Of a stretch of 64,000 nt of DNA, positions 18,125 to 25,882 are shown piece by piece. The notes beneath the pieces were generated by a model, which was not told where the DNA came from, did no database searches, and worked only from the letters and a program-made list of their open reading frames with translations. The stretch covers positions 1,550,001 through 1,614,000 of the forward strand of contig NZ_FOYV01000001.1 of the NCBI RefSeq assembly GCF_900115175.1, in the 5' to 3' direction. A program made the translations under genes and the position numbers. Source of the DNA: Marinobacter gudaonensis (GTDB lineage Bacteria > Pseudomonadota > Gammaproteobacteria > Pseudomonadales > Oleiphilaceae). The first letter of the stretch is position 1. The number at the start of each line of letters is the position of its first letter.

Positions 18125-18790
18125 ATGGCGTGCAGCTGCTCCGCCCCCGAGCCCAAATCTCCCGACCCGAGGTTTCGCCGGGCGCTCTGGGTCGCCCTGT
18201 GGGTCAACCTGGCCATGTTCCTGGTGGAAGGGATTGCCAGCCTGTCCTCGGGCTCGGTGTCACTGATGGCCGACGCCATCGATTTTTTCGGCGACAGTGC
18301 CAACTACATCCTGTCCCTGGCCGTGCTCTCCATGGGCATGCTGTGGCGCGGCCGCGCAGCCATGGTGAAGGGCCTGACCATGGCCGCATTCGGTGTGGTG
18401 GTCTGGGCCCGAGCCGTTTATGTACTCGAATCCGGCACCACGCCCGAGCCAATGACCATGGGCCTGGTTGGCCTCTTGGCGCTGCTGGCGAACGTGGGCG
18501 TGGCCGTCATGCTGTTCCGTTTCCGGGACGGGGATTCAGACATGCGCTCGGTGTGGTTGTGCAGCCGCAATGATGCCATCGGCAACCTGGCGGTGATGGC
18601 CGCAGCACTTGGCGTGTTCGGCACCGGCACCGCCTGGCCGGACCTGGCCGTTGCCGCGGTGATGGGCACTCTGGCCATTACTGCGGGCGTTAGCGTGGTG
18701 CGCCATGCCCGCACCGACATCGCCGAAGCACGTAGCGCTGCCGTTGAAGCGACCGGGCGGGCAGAGCCAGCGGCTTCACGTTCCCGTTAG
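18125..18790 (+). CDS. Cation diffusion facilitator-like transporter, short form
   Basis: 221-residue inner-membrane cation exporter, about six helices. It starts MACSCSAPEP, a Cys-containing N-terminus. The helix-2 metal pair is D53xxxD57 (ADAIDFFGD). In helix 5 the usual HxxxD is CSRND, i.e. C146xxxD150. The cytoplasmic C-terminal domain of standard CDF proteins (about 300 residues) is absent. ATG 18125 has AGGAGG five bases upstream. The CadR-type promoter in front points to Cd, Pb or Zn export. Converges with and overlaps the AEC gene by 4 bases. Confidence 0.88.
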   Translation: MACSCSAPEPKSPDPRFRRALWVALWVNLAMFLVEGIASLSSGSVSLMADAIDFFGDSANYILSLAVLSMGMLWRGRAAMVKGLTMAAFGVVVWARAVYVLESGTTPEPMTMGLVGLLALLANVGVAVMLFRFRDGDSDMRSVWLCSRNDAIGNLAVMAAALGVFGTGTAWPDLAVAAVMGTLAITAGVSVVRHARTDIAEARSAAVEATGRAEPAASRSR

Positions 18791-19704
18791 AAAGCCACCG
18801 AGATCATCACCGGAATAAACGCCAGAGCGAACAGCGTGGTGAGCAAAACCGTACCCGCTGCCTGCCTTGGTGAGGTATCCAGCAGGGTGGCAATGACCAC
18901 GGTATTGGCGGCAATGGGCGTGATGGCAATCAGGAACATGGCCTTGTGCACCGCGGGCTCGTAGATGCCCAGCAGGTTGGCATCGACCCACCAGAACAGG
19001 ATGGCCACCAGCGGCCAGACCACAAACTTGCCGAAAAAGGCCAGAGCGGTGAAGCGGACGTTGCCCGCCAGCCCACGGAAACTGGTGATGCTCATGCCGA
19101 TGATCATCATGCCGAGTACGCTGTAGGCGCCCCGGAGATTCTCGAAGAGCGGCACAAAGATATCCGGAATGCCGATTTCGGCGAGATTCAGGGCTACCGC
19201 CGCCAGGAACGCATACACCGACGGCAGCTTCAGTACCCGCCAGAGCGCGTCCTTGATGCTGTAGCGGCCCCTGGCCGCGAGATAAAACCCCACGGAATTC
19301 TCGAACAATGTGGTGCCCAGCATGCACACGATGTACAGGCCCAGGCCCTCTTCACCGAACAGCAACAGCGCGACCGGCACACCAAAGTAGCCGGTATTGC
19401 CGGAGCCGACACAGAGAGGAATGATGTTGGCGCTGCCGTCGTGCAGAACCCGCCTGGCCAGCTTCAGCTGGACATAGCCCAGAAGCGACGAGAGACCGAA
19501 TACCAGGAATGGCAGGGCGATGACTTCTGGCGACAGCGGCGCCGCCATAACACCGGAGAACACCACCGAGGGTGTCACGATGTAGAGCATGATGCCGGCG
19601 ATGTGGCGGCCACTGGCCTGCAGATAGCGGCCGGCCACCCACCCGAGGGCCACCGTGATGTAGAGGGGAATCAGCTTGAAGAAAAGTGCGAGTGCGGCGG
19701 CCAT
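18787..19704 (-). CDS. AEC family transporter (auxin efflux carrier type)
   Basis: 305-residue inner-membrane permease with about ten helices in two similar halves. It starts LALFFKLIPLYITVALGWVAGRYL; the second half has SVLGMMIIGMSITSFRG and ends in ITPIAANTVVIATLLDTSPRQAAGTV. Bacterial members carry organic acids or unknown solutes; substrate not known here. Divergent from the Crp/Fnr gene across a 96-base region holding a palindrome, so that regulator may control it. Confidence 0.88.
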   Translation of the reverse strand: MAAALALFFKLIPLYITVALGWVAGRYLQASGRHIAGIMLYIVTPSVVFSGVMAAPLSPEVIALPFLVFGLSSLLGYVQLKLARRVLHDGSANIIPLCVGSGNTGYFGVPVALLLFGEEGLGLYIVCMLGTTLFENSVGFYLAARGRYSIKDALWRVLKLPSVYAFLAAVALNLAEIGIPDIFVPLFENLRGAYSVLGMMIIGMSITSFRGLAGNVRFTALAFFGKFVVWPLVAILFWWVDANLLGIYEPAVHKAMFLIAITPIAANTVVIATLLDTSPRQAAGTVLLTTLFALAFIPVMISVAF

Positions 19705-19751
19705 ATCGACGGAGTGGAAAACCCTTAATGATTTAAGTCATTTCAAAAGAT

Positions 19752-19775
19752 GCGTGATTAATACCATAATCACGC
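19752..19775. promoter_or_regulatory. 24-base palindrome between AEC and Crp/Fnr genes
   Basis: Arms GCGTGATTA (19752-19760) and TAATCACGC (19767-19775) are perfect 9-base inverted repeats with a 6-base centre. It sits 48 bases from the AEC start and 26 bases before the regulator start. Candidate operator of the adjacent Crp/Fnr protein; its spacing is larger than a standard CRP or FNR site. Confidence 0.6.
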
Positions 19776-19800
19776 GGATACTCATAACAGGGGTCACGGC

Positions 19801-20508
19801 ATGAACAGCATCCTCCGGCCAGACGTCTCCTCCGCGCCCTGCATGCTCGGAGAGAAGCGCCAGGACATCATAGCGCAGGATGCGGCCCCGCAATCGACGG
19901 CTCTGCTGAACGGCTTGAGCCGGATTTTCGGCATTCGCCTGTCCGGCCATGAGAATGAGCCCGACGCCCGATTCCTGGCGGACCTGACCCGCCTGTTCCA
20001 TCAGCGTCGAGTGGAGCCCGAGGTTACCCTGGAGAAACACGACACCCCCTGGGCCAGCGTGTATCTGATCCAGTACGGCATCATGCGCCTGTACCGGGAA
20101 TCACCGGGCGGCAAGGTATCCATACACCACTTCTTTTCCGAAGGGGATATGGTCTGGCCCGTGTTTGGCCGTACCCGCACCGTGCGCAATACCCTGTGCC
20201 TGACCAGCACAACACCGGTTACCGTCTGGGTGGCCGATTTTTCCGCCTTTCGCTCCGCGATCCAGTCCCACGGCGAGGGACTGTGGCCGAGCTTTGCCCT
20301 GGTGCTCACCGAGGAGTTGGCGGAACTCACCAGCATGCGGGAATTCCGCAAACAGACTATGCCCGCACGCGACCGATACCGCCTGTTGCTGGAGGAATAT
20401 CCGGAGCTGGTGAAACGGGTGCCGGACAACCAGCTTGCCTCCTGGCTGGGTGTGGTGCCGGCCACCTTCTCACGCCTGAAAACGGCCACAAAAAAGGGCA
20501 GCAAGTAA
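19801..20508 (+). CDS. Crp/Fnr-family transcriptional regulator
   Basis: 235-residue regulator with a cyclic-nucleotide-binding-like beta-barrel (EKHDTPWASVYLIQYGIMRLY) and a C-terminal helix-turn-helix (VPDNQLASWLGVVPATFSRLK). It is not FNR/ANR: the N-terminus has only one Cys and no iron-sulfur cluster spacing. The cAMP pocket signature (RSGE..) is also missing, so the effector is unknown. The HTH is of the Ser/Arg type. It may regulate the divergent transporter through the 19752 palindrome. Confidence 0.85.
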   Translation: MNSILRPDVSSAPCMLGEKRQDIIAQDAAPQSTALLNGLSRIFGIRLSGHENEPDARFLADLTRLFHQRRVEPEVTLEKHDTPWASVYLIQYGIMRLYRESPGGKVSIHHFFSEGDMVWPVFGRTRTVRNTLCLTSTTPVTVWVADFSAFRSAIQSHGEGLWPSFALVLTEELAELTSMREFRKQTMPARDRYRLLLEEYPELVKRVPDNQLASWLGVVPATFSRLKTATKKGSK

Positions 20509-20563
20509 GCAACCTGCTGCCCGAAACGCTCAACGCTTAATCAAAATCTACCTGAGTTGACAC

Positions 20564-21163
20564 TCAGCCGTGCAGTTTCACCGCCAGTTCCGTAACGTGC
20601 CTGCCCTGGTAACGGGCAATCGTCAGTTCCTTCTCGCTGGGCTGACGTGAACCATCGCCACCAGCGATGGTAGAGGCGCCGTAGGGCGTACCGCCATTTA
20701 CCTCGGAAATATCGAAGAATTCCGGAATGCCGTAGCCCAGCGGTACCAGCACCATGCCGTGATGGGCCAGGGTGGTCCAAAAGGAGCTGATCGTGTGCTC
20801 CTGGCCACCGCCCGTACCGGTGGAGGTGAATACGCTGGCCACCTTGCCGTGCAGCTTACCTTCGGCCCACAACCCACCGGTCTGGTCCAGGAAGGTGCGC
20901 ATCTGGCCAGCCATGTTGCCGAATCGAGTCGGGGTGCCAAAGATAATGGCATCGTAGTCTGCCAATTCCTTCGGATCTGCCACGGGCGCTTGCTGATCGG
21001 CCTTGCCGCCGGCATTCAGGAAAGCCTGGTCGGCCATGGTTTCGGGCACACGCTTGATGGTTACCTCGGCACCGGCAACTGCCTTGGCACCCTCGGCAAC
21101 GGTGTTGGCCATGGTTTCGATATGGCCGTACATGGAGTAATAGAGCACAAGTACTTTTGCCAT
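20564..21163 (-). CDS. wrbA: NAD(P)H:quinone oxidoreductase, WrbA type
   Basis: 199-residue flavodoxin-like enzyme reducing quinones by two electrons with FMN. It starts [18 protein letters not shown], the FMN phosphate loop. It has the family signatures [33 protein letters not shown] and [12 protein letters not shown], and length matches (198 in E. coli). ATG 21163 has AGGAGG upstream; an in-frame ATG 16 codons earlier lies outside family homology. Monocistronic as far as seen. Confidence 0.96.
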   Translation of the reverse strand: MAKVLVLYYSMYGHIETMANTVAEGAKAVAGAEVTIKRVPETMADQAFLNAGGKADQQAPVADPKELADYDAIIFGTPTRFGNMAGQMRTFLDQTGGLWAEGKLHGKVASVFTSTGTGGGQEHTISSFWTTLAHHGMVLVPLGYGIPEFFDISEVNGGTPYGASTIAGGDGSRQPSEKELTIARYQGRHVTELAVKLHG

Positions 21164-21294
21164 GGGATAAACCTCCTTTGTCTGATTGATGTTACGCATG
21201 CTAACCGGCACCGGACCGCCGTGAAATCGGAAGTTTTCAGACAGGTCATTCAGTTTTTCTGAATGGGATCACAGGATGTTCATGCAGAGCGGTT

Positions 21295-21310
21295 GCGTAC
21301 ACGTGTACGC
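21295..21310. promoter_or_regulatory. 16-bp palindrome GCGTACACGTGTACGC before hlyIII-type gene
   Basis: Perfect palindrome ending 17 bases before the HlyIII ATG. The core resembles the FabR/DesT operator style (AGCGTACA..TGT..GC). A related site stands at 37138. In E. coli the yqfA gene, also a HlyIII protein, is reported in the FabR regulon (recalled, not checked). Confidence 0.6.
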
Positions 21311-21327
21311 TCAAGTATGTTAGCGGC

Positions 21328-22017
21328 ATGTCCAATACGCAGACCAACCCAATGACCTCACCACAGGCCCAGGCGCAAACCGTTCACCACCGGATTGAGG
21401 AGTGGTTGAACAGCGCCACCCACGGGCTCGGCGCTGTACTGAGCGTCATCGGCACGGTGGCGCTGATCGTTGGCGCCAGCGAGGTTGGCGATGTCTGGAA
21501 GATCGTCAGCTTCAGTATTTTCGGGGCTTCCCTCGTATTGCTGTATCTGGCCTCGGCCCTATACCACGGCGCCCGCCGGCCGGAACTCAAGCGCGTATTC
21601 AAGACACTGGATCACTGCGCCATTTTTCTGCTGATCGCAGGTACCTACACGCCGTTTCTGCTCGTGAACATGCGCGGAACCGTGGGTTGGACGCTGTTCG
21701 CCGTCATCTGGTCCCTGGCGATAACCGGCGTGGTGCTGAAGGTGATTTTCAAGAATCGTTTCAAGCTCGCCCGGGTCGGCATCTACATCGCCATGGGCTG
21801 GCTGATCACCTTTGCTTCCTCGGATCTGGTCGCAAGCCTGAGCGAAACAGCCCTTAACCTCACCATCGCCGGCGGCATCGTGTACACCGCCGGCGTTGCG
21901 TTCTACCTGGCCGATCGCATTCCCTACATGCACGCGGTCTGGCACCTGTTCGTGATCGGCGGCAGCGCCTGTCACTTCAGCGCCATCTATTACGGGGTCC
22001 TGCCCTACGCCGCCTGA
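21328..22017 (+). CDS. Hemolysin III family (PAQR-like) membrane protein
   Basis: 229-residue protein with seven predicted helices. The family hallmarks are present: LASALYHGARRPELKRVFKTLDHCAIFLLIAGTYTPF and, near the end, MHAVWHLFVIGGSACHF. The conserved Ser, His and Asp residues of the PAQR zinc site can be placed. Homologue of E. coli YqfA; proposed role in membrane-lipid homeostasis rather than haemolysis. The putative FabR-like palindrome in front supports a lipid link. ATG 21328 was chosen for closeness to the promoter; ATG 21352 is possible. Confidence 0.88.
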   Translation: MSNTQTNPMTSPQAQAQTVHHRIEEWLNSATHGLGAVLSVIGTVALIVGASEVGDVWKIVSFSIFGASLVLLYLASALYHGARRPELKRVFKTLDHCAIFLLIAGTYTPFLLVNMRGTVGWTLFAVIWSLAITGVVLKVIFKNRFKLARVGIYIAMGWLITFASSDLVASLSETALNLTIAGGIVYTAGVAFYLADRIPYMHAVWHLFVIGGSACHFSAIYYGVLPYAA

Positions 22018-22031
22018 CCGGGCAGCCTCGC

Positions 22032-22595
22032 TCAAAACGCCCAGACCGTCGCCATCAACAACCCCCAGGCCAGCAGTGCAGCCGCCATGATGGTGTAGGT
22101 GGCAGACATGACCTCAATGTCGTTGTCCCTGCGCTCGCAGATGGATCGCAACCCCTGGTACACCAGCGCGCAGGACAGAAACAGCCCGGCGAGAACCGCC
22201 ACCACGCTTACTGCCAGGTATGGCACCAGCAGGGCCAGGGACGACAGCCACAGCGGCAGCGGAGCGATTGCCGCCAGCAGGTAACTGTCCTGGTAGCTGA
22301 CCTCCAGCTTGTGGCTGTCCATGACCGCGTGAATCAGCCAACCCATCACAAAAAAGGTGAGCAACTCGGCCAGGAACAGGATGGTGGTAATAAAGCGCCA
22401 CTGCTTGTCTCCGAAGCCGTCAATGAAGGCATCACCATAATGGGTTCCGGCGTAGTACAGCAGCACCGGCGGCAGAAACGACAGGGGCACAACTACCACC
22501 CATGCCAGGAAGGGGATGGACAGGTTCAGGCGCCGAAGCTCAGACCAGGCGCCGTCACCGGAAAACGGTAAACGGGCCAACTGGTTCATATTCAT
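22032..22595 (-). CDS. Yip1-family membrane protein
   Basis: 187-residue inner-membrane protein with about five helices: FLAWVVVVPLSFLPPVLLYY, FITTILFLAELLTFFVMGWLIHAV, LLAAIAPLPLWLSSLALL and others. Layout matches YIP1-domain proteins of Marinobacter and Pseudomonas; function unknown. ATG 22595 follows AGGTGGA; a longer open frame reaches 22778 but its first 61 residues have no membrane character and no good ribosome site. Converges with hlyIII, 14 bases apart. Confidence 0.8.
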   Translation of the reverse strand: MNMNQLARLPFSGDGAWSELRRLNLSIPFLAWVVVVPLSFLPPVLLYYAGTHYGDAFIDGFGDKQWRFITTILFLAELLTFFVMGWLIHAVMDSHKLEVSYQDSYLLAAIAPLPLWLSSLALLVPYLAVSVVAVLAGLFLSCALVYQGLRSICERRDNDIEVMSATYTIMAAALLAWGLLMATVWAF

Positions 22596-22990
22596 ATATC
22601 CACCTCGTATCATCCGACATCCACGGTCCACTGACACAGTGGGACCGATGTTATTGTCAGTGATAGCCCTCGACCCCGGAGTGGTCAAGAAACCGGGATG
22701 ACCTTGAGCAAGCGGGCCGGCGAACCCCGGAAATGATTGGCTACCTCCACTGCGCCAACGCCCCTCCAGAGTACCCACTTCGGATTATCTCGAACGCATC
22801 CATTTGATTTTAAACAGCTTTATGAGGACCAAACCAACGTCTGCCGGGGACTGGAAACTGCGACCTGCACGCCGGGATTCTGTCCTTGAGGAATATCAAG
22901 CATGCCCCCCGCTACTGCTTTGCACAATGGCGCAAAGCCCCACTCCCCTCACCCGGGATCCGGGGCCAGGCAAACTGAGGAGCACACGTC
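22596..22990. other. 395-base divergent promoter region, Yip1 / narK
   Basis: No gene is supported here. The notable element is the FNR/ANR-like box at 22886-22899; short frames inside are not convincing. The AGGAG before the transporter gene lies at 22978-22982. Confidence 0.6.
22886..22899 (+). promoter_or_regulatory. FNR/ANR-like box before narK
   Basis: TTGAGGAATATCAA matches the consensus TTGAT-N4-ATCAA at 9 of 10 positions. It is centred about 98 bases before the transporter ATG, a plausible place for oxygen-responsive activation. Confidence 0.7.
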
Positions 22991-24622
22991 ATGGCCAACA
23001 GTACCGCGAGCGCCGCACCCGTCGGCGAGAAAACAAGGACCAACGCCGACATCGAACACTGGGATGTCGAGAACGAAGACTTCTGGCAACGGGAGGGTAA
23101 GCGCATTGCCTCCCGCAACCTGTGGATCTCCATACCCAGCCTGCTGATGGGCTTTGCCATCTGGCTGATGTGGGGGATGATCACCACCCAGATGAAAAAC
23201 TTGGGCTTCCCGTTCAGCATCGAGCAGTTGTTCACGCTCTCGGCCATCGCCGGCCTGTCCGGTGCCACCCTGCGGATCCCGGCATCCTTCATGATCAAGA
23301 TTGCCGGCGGGCGCAACACCGTTTTCCTGACCACCGCGCTGTTGATGATACCCGCGGCCGGCACCGGCATTGCCCTGATGAACCCGGATACGCCGTTTAT
23401 CGTGTTCCAGGCCCTGGCCCTGCTGTCCGGCATTGGCGGCGGCAACTTTGCCTGCTCCATGAGTAACATCAGTGCTTTCTATCCGAAGAGCAAACAGGGT
23501 TATGGCCTGGGCATGAACGCCGGGCTCGGCAACTTCGGCGTAACCACCATGCAGATCCTGATCCCGCTGGTGATGACAGTGGGTATCTTCGGCGCCCTGG
23601 CCGGGGATCCGATGCAACTTCAAAGCCCCAGCGGCACCCTGATCGGCCGCATCGAAGCCGGAACCGACACCTGGATCCAGAACGCCGGCTTCATCTGGCT
23701 GGTGTTCCTGATCCCCCTGGCCTTTGCCGGCTGGTTCGGCATGAACAACCTGAAAGTGGTGACCCCCAATCCAGGCAATCCGGCTTCTGCGTTCGCCAAG
23801 ATCCTGGGGCTCTACGGAGTTGGCCTGCTGACTTCCCTGGCCGGCGTGTGGGCACTCAGCGTAATGAACATGTGGCTGGCACTGCCGCTTACCATCATCC
23901 TCACCCTGGTGCTGCTGCGCCTCATTCCGGGTGATATCAAACCGAACATCCAGAAGCAGTTTGCCATTTTCAGCAACAAGCACACCTGGTCCATGACCGT
24001 GCTGTACATCCTGACCTTCGGCTCGTTCATTGGCTTCTCCGCGGCCCTGCCCCTGTCCATCAGTGTCATCTTCGGCAACATGATGGAAGTGGCCGCCGAC
24101 GGTACCGTTACCCGGGTTGTGAATCCCGACGCGCCAAGTGCCCTGACCTGGGCCTGGATGGGTCCGTTCGTGGGCGCACTGATCCGCCCGGTGGGCGGCT
24201 GGATCTCCGACAAGCTCGGCGGCTCTATCGTGACCCAGATTATCTCACTGGTGATGGTCGGCGCTTCCGTGGCCACCGGCTACGTAATGATGCTGGCCTA
24301 CAACTCAACAGACCCGAACAGCTACTTTGCTCTGTTCCTGATCCTGTTCATCGTGATGTTTGCCGCCAGCGGCATTGGCAACGGCTCCACCTTCCGCAGC
24401 ATCGGCGTGATCTTTGACCAGCAACAGAAAGGCCCGGTACTGGGCTGGACCTCCGCTGTGGCCGCCTACGGCGCCTTCATTGCGCCCAGGGTGATGGGCC
24501 AGGAAATCCAGGCCGGCACACCGGAAGTGGCCATGTATGGATTTGCGGTGTTCTATGCGGTGTGTTTGCTGGTGAACTGGTGGTTCTATCTGCGCAGGAA
24601 CGCGTACATCAAGAACCCCTGA
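22991..24622 (+). CDS. narK: NarK-family nitrate/nitrite transporter (long form)
   Basis: 543-residue MFS permease of the nitrate-nitrite porter family with 12 or more helices. Both nitrate signatures are visible: GMNAGLGNFGVT in helix 5 and SGIGNGSTFRSIGVIF in helix 11. Extra residues between helices (the 195-230 region and the stretch MMEVAADGTVTRVVNPDAPS) make it longer than the other two here. The long form resembles the NarK2-type nitrate/nitrite antiporter. FNR-like box upstream, terminator directly downstream. No nitrate reductase gene lies in this window. Confidence 0.9.
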   Translation: MANSTASAAPVGEKTRTNADIEHWDVENEDFWQREGKRIASRNLWISIPSLLMGFAIWLMWGMITTQMKNLGFPFSIEQLFTLSAIAGLSGATLRIPASFMIKIAGGRNTVFLTTALLMIPAAGTGIALMNPDTPFIVFQALALLSGIGGGNFACSMSNISAFYPKSKQGYGLGMNAGLGNFGVTTMQILIPLVMTVGIFGALAGDPMQLQSPSGTLIGRIEAGTDTWIQNAGFIWLVFLIPLAFAGWFGMNNLKVVTPNPGNPASAFAKILGLYGVGLLTSLAGVWALSVMNMWLALPLTIILTLVLLRLIPGDIKPNIQKQFAIFSNKHTWSMTVLYILTFGSFIGFSAALPLSISVIFGNMMEVAADGTVTRVVNPDAPSALTWAWMGPFVGALIRPVGGWISDKLGGSIVTQIISLVMVGASVATGYVMMLAYNSTDPNSYFALFLILFIVMFAASGIGNGSTFRSIGVIFDQQQKGPVLGWTSAVAAYGAFIAPRVMGQEIQAGTPEVAMYGFAVFYAVCLLVNWWFYLRRNAYIKNP

Positions 24623-24650
24623 TCCTGGATAGTCGACCGCAAACCTCAAC

Positions 24651-24675
24651 AAGGCCTCCTCCGGGAGGCCTTTTT
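24651..24675 (+). terminator. Terminator after narK
   Basis: 9-bp stem AAGGCCTCC / GGAGGCCTT (24651-24659 and 24664-24672), 4-base loop, then T-run. Confidence 0.85.
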
Positions 24676-25762
24676 ACATCTCTGACCGGCTTTTATTCCC
24701 GAGTCCGCCCCCAAGACGGGCCAGCGGCTCCAGCCGCCATATCCTCTCTGCACGACTGCCCAGATACCAGAAGCTCACCGCCAGAATGCCAAAGAAGATA
24801 GCCTTGTGGGTTTCATCCCAGAAATATTCGAAGAAGCGGGTGTAGAGGTTGATGAACAGGAAGGTAAGACCGAACCCGCGGGTCATGCCATCGTCGTACC
24901 GCAATCCGTGATAGATGGCGGCAATGGCCGCCAGCCCGAACAGCACCGACCAGTGCAACAGCTCCAGATGGCCAGCGCGTTCCCAGCTTTCGACATCTCC
25001 ATAGTTGCCGAAAATCGACATGATCCACAGAGCGATAAACAGATACAGCAGACCGATGGCCCTGGTCGGCGCCAGGAACGACCGACGCTCCTGCCACCGG
25101 GTAAACAGCCAGCTGCCTGCCAGCAACAGGGCAAGACCGAAGAACACAAAACGCAGTGGCATGTTCATGCCCAGGTAGTAGGCGCCCCAGCCCGAGAGAT
25201 AGCCCGTTTCGGCGCCGAACCAGCTGCCCAGTGACAGCAGGGAGAATACCCACACCAGGGTGGAGGGGAACCAGAGACCCAGCAGCCCATAAAGTACTGC
25301 CGCCAGGAGCAACAGCAGTGAGAAGTGATCCGAGCCGGTACTGACGGCCTCGCCGAGGAAGGCAACGGCGAAGGCGGTGGCAACCACGCCAAAAAAGAAC
25401 ATGGCCTCGTTGGTGAGGGTCCGTTCAGGCCGCCGTCGCTTTCGACTCAGGCCGGCCCAGTAGCACAGGGCAGCAATGATCATGAACAGGAGGCATTTGA
25501 CCCAGGCCGAGGCCGAGAAGATCCGCTCAAAAAGCCTGACCAGCCACTCGTCGGCCAGAACGGCCGAAATCGACAGCAGCGTGCAGGCGATCGCCACCCA
25601 CAGCGCGTACCGGGCCAGACGCCGCCAGTCCAGGACCTGAACCTCCAGAGAGCCTCTCAGGCTATCGGCCTGGTCGGACGTTAAAAGCCCCTGCGCCTGC
25701 CACTCATCAAGCGCGCGACTGATCACCCGGCGTTCCTTTCTCGACACACTTATCCGCGCCAT
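24674..25762 (-). CDS. DUF2157 domain membrane protein
   Basis: 362-residue protein. A soluble N-terminal region of about 45 residues (ALDEWQAQGLLTSDQADSLR) is the DUF2157 hallmark, followed by some ten helices to the C-terminus. Function unknown. The helices are rich in Leu/Phe/Trp with few charged residues; no transport motif is seen. Its end meets the narK terminator, which may serve both strands. Confidence 0.82.
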   Translation of the reverse strand: MARISVSRKERRVISRALDEWQAQGLLTSDQADSLRGSLEVQVLDWRRLARYALWVAIACTLLSISAVLADEWLVRLFERIFSASAWVKCLLFMIIAALCYWAGLSRKRRRPERTLTNEAMFFFGVVATAFAVAFLGEAVSTGSDHFSLLLLLAAVLYGLLGLWFPSTLVWVFSLLSLGSWFGAETGYLSGWGAYYLGMNMPLRFVFFGLALLLAGSWLFTRWQERRSFLAPTRAIGLLYLFIALWIMSIFGNYGDVESWERAGHLELLHWSVLFGLAAIAAIYHGLRYDDGMTRGFGLTFLFINLYTRFFEYFWDETHKAIFFGILAVSFWYLGSRAERIWRLEPLARLGGGLGNKSRSEM

Positions 25763-25833
25763 CCCTGATCCCTCTTCCTGACATTATTCCAGAGAGGGAT
25801 AGTGCCATGGCGACCAGCGTTTGTCCTGCCTGT

Positions 25834-25866
25834 AAAAAAGCCCGCGCGGATCGCTCCGGGCGGGCA
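25834..25866 (-). terminator. Terminator after second NarK gene (minus strand)
   Basis: Stem GCCCGC(25840-25845)/GCGGGC(25860-25865), extended by imperfect GC pairs. On the minus strand it is followed by six T. It ends the universal-stress-protein/transporter unit. Confidence 0.8.
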
Positions 25867-25882
25867 CTCTTGCGGTCAGGGA

